From Candidatus Mediterraneibacter colneyensis (GTDB lineage Bacteria; Bacillota; Clostridia; Lachnospirales; Lachnospiraceae): 8,126 nt of DNA. Positions 5,257 to 8,126 of the stretch are shown one piece after another (position 1 is the first letter of the stretch; each line of letters opens with the position of its first letter). The position numbers and the translations under genes were made by a program. The stretch is from contig DXEY01000103.1 of NCBI GenBank assembly GCA_019114745.1, positions 1 through 8,126 of the forward strand. The letters run 5' to 3'. The notes under the pieces are model-generated. The model did not search any database, was not told where the DNA came from, and worked only from the letters and a program-made list of their open reading frames with translations.

Positions 5257-6120
5257 ATGAGAGATTATGTGATTACAGTGAACAGTACGGTCGATGTGCC
5301 GAAGGAATGGCTTGAAGAGAGGCATGTTCCGGTCGTTCCGCTCAGATATACGATTGATGGGAAGACATATACAGATATGGAAGGTCTGTCTGCCAGAGAA
5401 TTTTTCGCAAAACTCAGGGAAGGCAAGATGTCTGTTACATCCCAGGTGAATCCGGAGGAAGCGGCGGAACTGCTCGAGCCTTATCTGAAAGAAGGAAAAG
5501 ACATCCTGCATCTGGGATTTTCTTCGGGATTGAGCGGTACATTAAACAGTATGAAAATCGCGGGGGAGATGCTCCAGGAGAAATATCCGGAGGCAAAGAT
5601 CATCGTGATCGATACGCTGTGTGCGTGCCTCGGGGAAGCGCTTCTTCTGTACAAAGCGCTCCAGCAGAAAGAAAAGGGAATGTCCATCGATGAAACAGCT
5701 CAGTGGGTGGAGGAGAATAAACTCCATATCTGCCATAACGTAACGGTAGATGACCTGAACCATCTTCACAGAGGAGGACGTGTATCCAGGACAACCGCCG
5801 TGCTCGGTACTCTCGTACAGATCAAACCGATCATACATATGGATGACAACGGAAAACTCCAGGTGATCGGAAAAGAGAGAGGACGTAAGAAATCTCTGAA
5901 CAAGATCGTGGATATGGCAGTTGAGCAGTCGAAAGGCTGGGATAACGATATCATCATGATTACCCACGGCGACTGTATCGAGGACGCGGAGTACGTGGCA
6001 AAGCTCGTCCGTGAAAAAATGGGAATCGACAATATCCTGATCAACAACATCGGGACAGTGATCGGAAGCCATACAGGTCCGGGAGTAGTAGCAGTGTTCT
6101 GTATGGGGAATAAACGGTAG
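5257..6120 (+). CDS. DegV family fatty-acid-binding protein
   Basis: This 287-residue cytoplasmic protein matches the usual DegV length and landmarks. These are an N-terminal STVDVP segment (10-15), the TSQ motif (61-63) whose Thr/Ser contact the lipid carboxylate in known structures, SSGLSGT (89-95), HRGGRVSRT (171-179), KPIIHMD (190-196), and the C-terminal GSHTGPGVVAVF (270-281). Family members bind a single fatty acid; some (FakB) present it to the kinase FakA for acyl-phosphate formation. No FakA gene is in the window, so a FakB role is only possible. One deviation is Asn9 where most members have Asp (ITDST becomes ITVNST). AGGAGG at 5242-5247, 9 bases before the ATG, fixes the start. 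It is flanked by terminators and has its own promoter, so it is probably a single-gene unit. Confidence 0.92.
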   Translation: MRDYVITVNSTVDVPKEWLEERHVPVVPLRYTIDGKTYTDMEGLSAREFFAKLREGKMSVTSQVNPEEAAELLEPYLKEGKDILHLGFSSGLSGTLNSMKIAGEMLQEKYPEAKIIVIDTLCACLGEALLLYKALQQKEKGMSIDETAQWVEENKLHICHNVTVDDLNHLHRGGRVSRTTAVLGTLVQIKPIIHMDDNGKLQVIGKERGRKKSLNKIVDMAVEQSKGWDNDIIMITHGDCIEDAEYVAKLVREKMGIDNILINNIGTVIGSHTGPGVVAVFCMGNKR

Positions 6121-6147
6121 ATTCCGGTTCATCCGGGCAGAACGAAA

Positions 6148-6189
6148 CAGCAGGCAGTATGTATTGTTCGCAACACATACTGCCTGCTG
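6148..6189. terminator. Convergent-gap hairpin, probably a two-way terminator
   Basis: CAGCAGGCAGTATGT (6148-6162) pairs perfectly with ACATACTGCCTGCTG (6175-6189), a 15-bp stem. Beyond one A-C mismatch the loop folds again as TTG-TTCG-CAA, placing TTCG at the tip. It sits between the 3' ends of degV and the ABC-F gene, about 27 and 41 bases from their stops. Neither side has a clean T run; the minus-strand side reads TTTCGTT, so termination of the ABC-F transcript looks the better supported. Confidence 0.7.
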
Positions 6190-6230
6190 ATGTCTGCACA
6201 GGAAAAATACCGGCGTTCCGGATCTTGTTT

Positions 6231-8126
6231 TCATTCAGCCAGCGTCTCCCACAGCTCATACAGTTCTTCCAGACGTTTCTCGTTTTCGGCGTGCTCTGCC
6301 GCAAGTTCCTGGCATCTGACAGAGTTGGAATAGACTTCTTCCAGTGTCATATCGTGGTCGATCTGTGTATTCCGTTCTTCAAGGCGGCTGATCTCTTCTT
6401 CGGCTTTTTTGAGATCATTTTTCCGTTTCCGTTCTTTTGCCTGAAGCTCTTTCTGTTCCTGCCAGCTCAGTTTGGAGCCGGACGGGGCGTCGCCGGATGA
6501 ACCGGAAGCAGGGACGGAAGATGACGCCTGCTGCCCGCCGGAAGCACAGGCGCGGGTGAGCTCATCCTTCTTTTCAAGATAGTAGTCATAATTTCCGATA
6601 TAGTTGACAAATGTCCGGTTGACCAGCTCCAGGATCCGCGTGGCAGTGCGGTTGATAAAATATCTGTCGTGGGACACGTAGAGCACAGTCCCGCTGTAAT
6701 TATTGAGCGCTTCTTCGAGGATCTCTTTTGAGGTGATATCCAGATGGTTGGTTGGCTCGTCCAGGATCAGGAAGTTGGCTTCCGAGAGCATTAGTTTTGC
6801 GAGGGAGACACGTCCTTTTTCGCCTCCGCTTAAGGAACGGATCTCCTGAAAAACCTCATCTCCGGTAAACTGGAAGGCTGCCAGGGTATTGCGGATCTGA
6901 GTATTGTTCAGCGACGGATAGTCGTCCGATATCTCATCAAAGATCGTCTTTTCGTCATGGAGAACGTGATGCTCCTGGTCATAGTATCCAATCTGTACTT
7001 TGGCTCCAAGGGTGAATGAGCCGCTGTCAGCGGGCTGTATCTGGTTCAGGATCTTCAGAAGCGTTGTCTTTCCGGTTCCGTTATCCCCGATGACCGCCAC
7101 ATGTTCGCCCCGCCTGATCTCAAAATTCACATCGGAGAAGAGCACCTGACCGTCAAACTGTTTTGAGAGCCCCTCTACAGAAAGGACATCGTTGCCGCTG
7201 ATGCAGGACGGTTCTAAGGTAAAGTGTATTTCTGTGGATGCTTCTACCGGCTTTTCGAGCGGCGTAATCTTCTCAAGCATCTTTTCCCGGCTCTCGGCAC
7301 GGCGGATTGATTTCTCCCGGTTAAATGATTTCAGTTTTTCAATGACTGCCTGCTGGTGTTTGATCTCCCGCTGCTGGTTGAGATATTCTTTCAGACGCGC
7401 GGCACGGATCTGCTGTTTCTTTTCAGAGTATGCCTGGTAGTTGCCGGTATACATGCGGATGCTTCCGTTCTCGATCTCCACGACTTTCGTAACGACGCGG
7501 TTCAGGAAATAACGGTCATGGGATACGATAAAGACCGCACCTGTGTAGTTAGTCAGAAAGTTTTCAAGCCATGCGATGGAGTTGAGATCCAGATGGTTTG
7601 TGGGCTCATCTAACAGAAGAATATCCGGGCTGGTAAGCAGGAGTTTTCCCAGTGCCACCCGTGTTTTCTGTCCGCCGGACAGAGTATCTGTCTTCTTGGA
7701 AAAGTCATTTTCCAGGAAGCCCAGTCCTTTAAGTACGCCGATGATCTCACTTTCGCAGGCATAGCCGTTTCGGGATTCAAATTCGGACTGAAGCCGGTTG
7801 TATGTCTCAAGTCTCTTTTCCAGTGCCTCTCCGGAAAGTGATTTCAATTCCAGTTCGATGGCGCGGATCTGCCGTTCCATCTCGAGCAGATCTGCCCTGG
7901 CACTTCTTAATTCTTCATATATCGTACTGCCGGGAAGGAGATCCTGATGCTGTGCAAGATAACCGATGCTTTTCCCTTTTGACAGTATGATGTTGCCGCC
8001 GTCAAGAGGTTCTTCCCCCATGATCATTTTTAATACAGTAGATTTTCCGGCTCCGTTGATCCCTACGAGAGCCGCTTTTTCTTTTTCTTCAATATGAAAG
8101 GATCCTTCGTGGACGATGACGCGTTC
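6231..8126 (-). CDS. ABC-F family ATPase, YdiF-like (5' end outside the window)
   Basis: The visible 631 residues run to the natural stop; the reading frame continues past the right edge, where probably only a short N-terminal piece is missing. Two ABC ATPase domains lie in tandem with no membrane segments, the hallmark of ABC-F translation factors that act at the ribosomal E site. Counting from the first visible residue, domain 1 has Walker A GINGAGKST (22-30), LSGGQ (149-153), LLLDEPTNHLD (170-180) and SHDRYF (202-207). A charged linker occupies about 228-293. Domain 2 has GDNGTGKTT (347-355), LSGGE (432-436) and ILDEPTNHLD (454-463). Both catalytic glutamates are present. A Ser/Gly/Ala-rich hinge (about 527-552) leads to a charged coiled coil (553-631). 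Total length near 640 and the tail match YdiF-like housekeeping members better than the short EttA type. The linker is not unusually long, so antibiotic protection is possible but not indicated. Confidence 0.93.
   Translation of the reverse strand, partial: ERVIVHEGSFHIEEKEKAALVGINGAGKSTVLKMIMGEEPLDGGNIILSKGKSIGYLAQHQDLLPGSTIYEELRSARADLLEMERQIRAIELELKSLSGEALEKRLETYNRLQSEFESRNGYACESEIIGVLKGLGFLENDFSKKTDTLSGGQKTRVALGKLLLTSPDILLLDEPTNHLDLNSIAWLENFLTNYTGAVFIVSHDRYFLNRVVTKVVEIENGSIRMYTGNYQAYSEKKQQIRAARLKEYLNQQREIKHQQAVIEKLKSFNREKSIRRAESREKMLEKITPLEKPVEASTEIHFTLEPSCISGNDVLSVEGLSKQFDGQVLFSDVNFEIRRGEHVAVIGDNGTGKTTLLKILNQIQPADSGSFTLGAKVQIGYYDQEHHVLHDEKTIFDEISDDYPSLNNTQIRNTLAAFQFTGDEVFQEIRSLSGGEKGRVSLAKLMLSEANFLILDEPTNHLDITSKEILEEALNNYSGTVLYVSHDRYFINRTATRILELVNRTFVNYIGNYDYYLEKKDELTRACASGGQQASSSVPASGSSGDAPSGSKLSWQEQKELQAKERKRKNDLKKAEEEISRLEERNTQIDHDMTLEEVYSNSVRCQELAAEHAENEKRLEELYELWETLAE

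Noticed and set aside
5542..6234. 230-residue open frame on the minus strand opposite degV
   Set aside because: It is antisense to a clear DegV gene, has no convincing ribosome binding site or recognisable domain, and its His/Cys-rich composition is typical of a shadow frame.
6159..6500. Plus-strand open frame with a Phe-rich stretch opposite the ABC-F 3' end
   Set aside because: The Phe/Leu-rich composition is the reverse complement of the Glu/Lys-rich coiled coil, and it begins inside the terminator hairpin.

Overview
The window looks like core chromosome of a spore-forming, low-to-mid GC Firmicute, most likely a member of Lachnospiraceae (Clostridia). The evidence is a GerA-family spore protein most like SpoVAF, strong AGGAGG-type ribosome binding sites, a DegV-family lipid-binding protein, a YdiF-like ABC-F ATPase and a clostridial-style FMN enzyme with a cysteine-rich N-terminus. 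I see no tRNA, rRNA, CRISPR array, insertion sequence, attachment site or origin, and no obvious prophage or island. The genus is inference; no marker gene in the window fixes it.

Layout: six genes on the plus strand, then one on the minus strand. (1) 40-2833 is a likely three-gene transcription unit: a class I/II PLP aminotransferase, an FMN-dependent alpha-hydroxy-acid-oxidising-family enzyme and a dUTPase, with gaps of 46 and 15 bases. (2) 2834-2944 is a regulatory gap with a TATAAT box, an 11-bp-phased direct repeat and an inverted repeat around the ribosome binding site, leading into a monofunctional GT51 peptidoglycan glycosyltransferase. (3) 3623-3716 carries a candidate forespore (sigma-G/F-type) promoter before the SpoVAF-like gene. 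(4) 5085-5256 holds a terminator and then an unusually repeat-dense promoter for degV. (5) 6121-6230 is a convergent gap with a long hairpin. (6) 6231 to the right edge is the 3' part of an ABC-F gene whose N-terminus lies outside the window.

How the genes may work together: the aminotransferase and the FMN enzyme could act in sequence on 2-hydroxy, 2-oxo and amino acids, but their substrates cannot be read from the sequence. The dUTPase cleans the nucleotide pool. The glycosyltransferase builds glycan strands at the membrane and, from its promoter region, may respond to envelope stress. The SpoVAF-like protein is expected in the spore inner membrane. DegV-family proteins bind fatty acids, and the ABC-F protein acts on ribosomes.

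I did not find a convincing undescribed multi-gene system. The most interesting signals are regulatory: the overlapping inverted repeats over the degV promoter, the ribosome binding site enclosed by an inverted repeat before the glycosyltransferase, and the candidate forespore promoter. The best protein-level oddity is the cysteine-cluster FMN enzyme, which appears to have lost several substrate-handling residues of the classical family.
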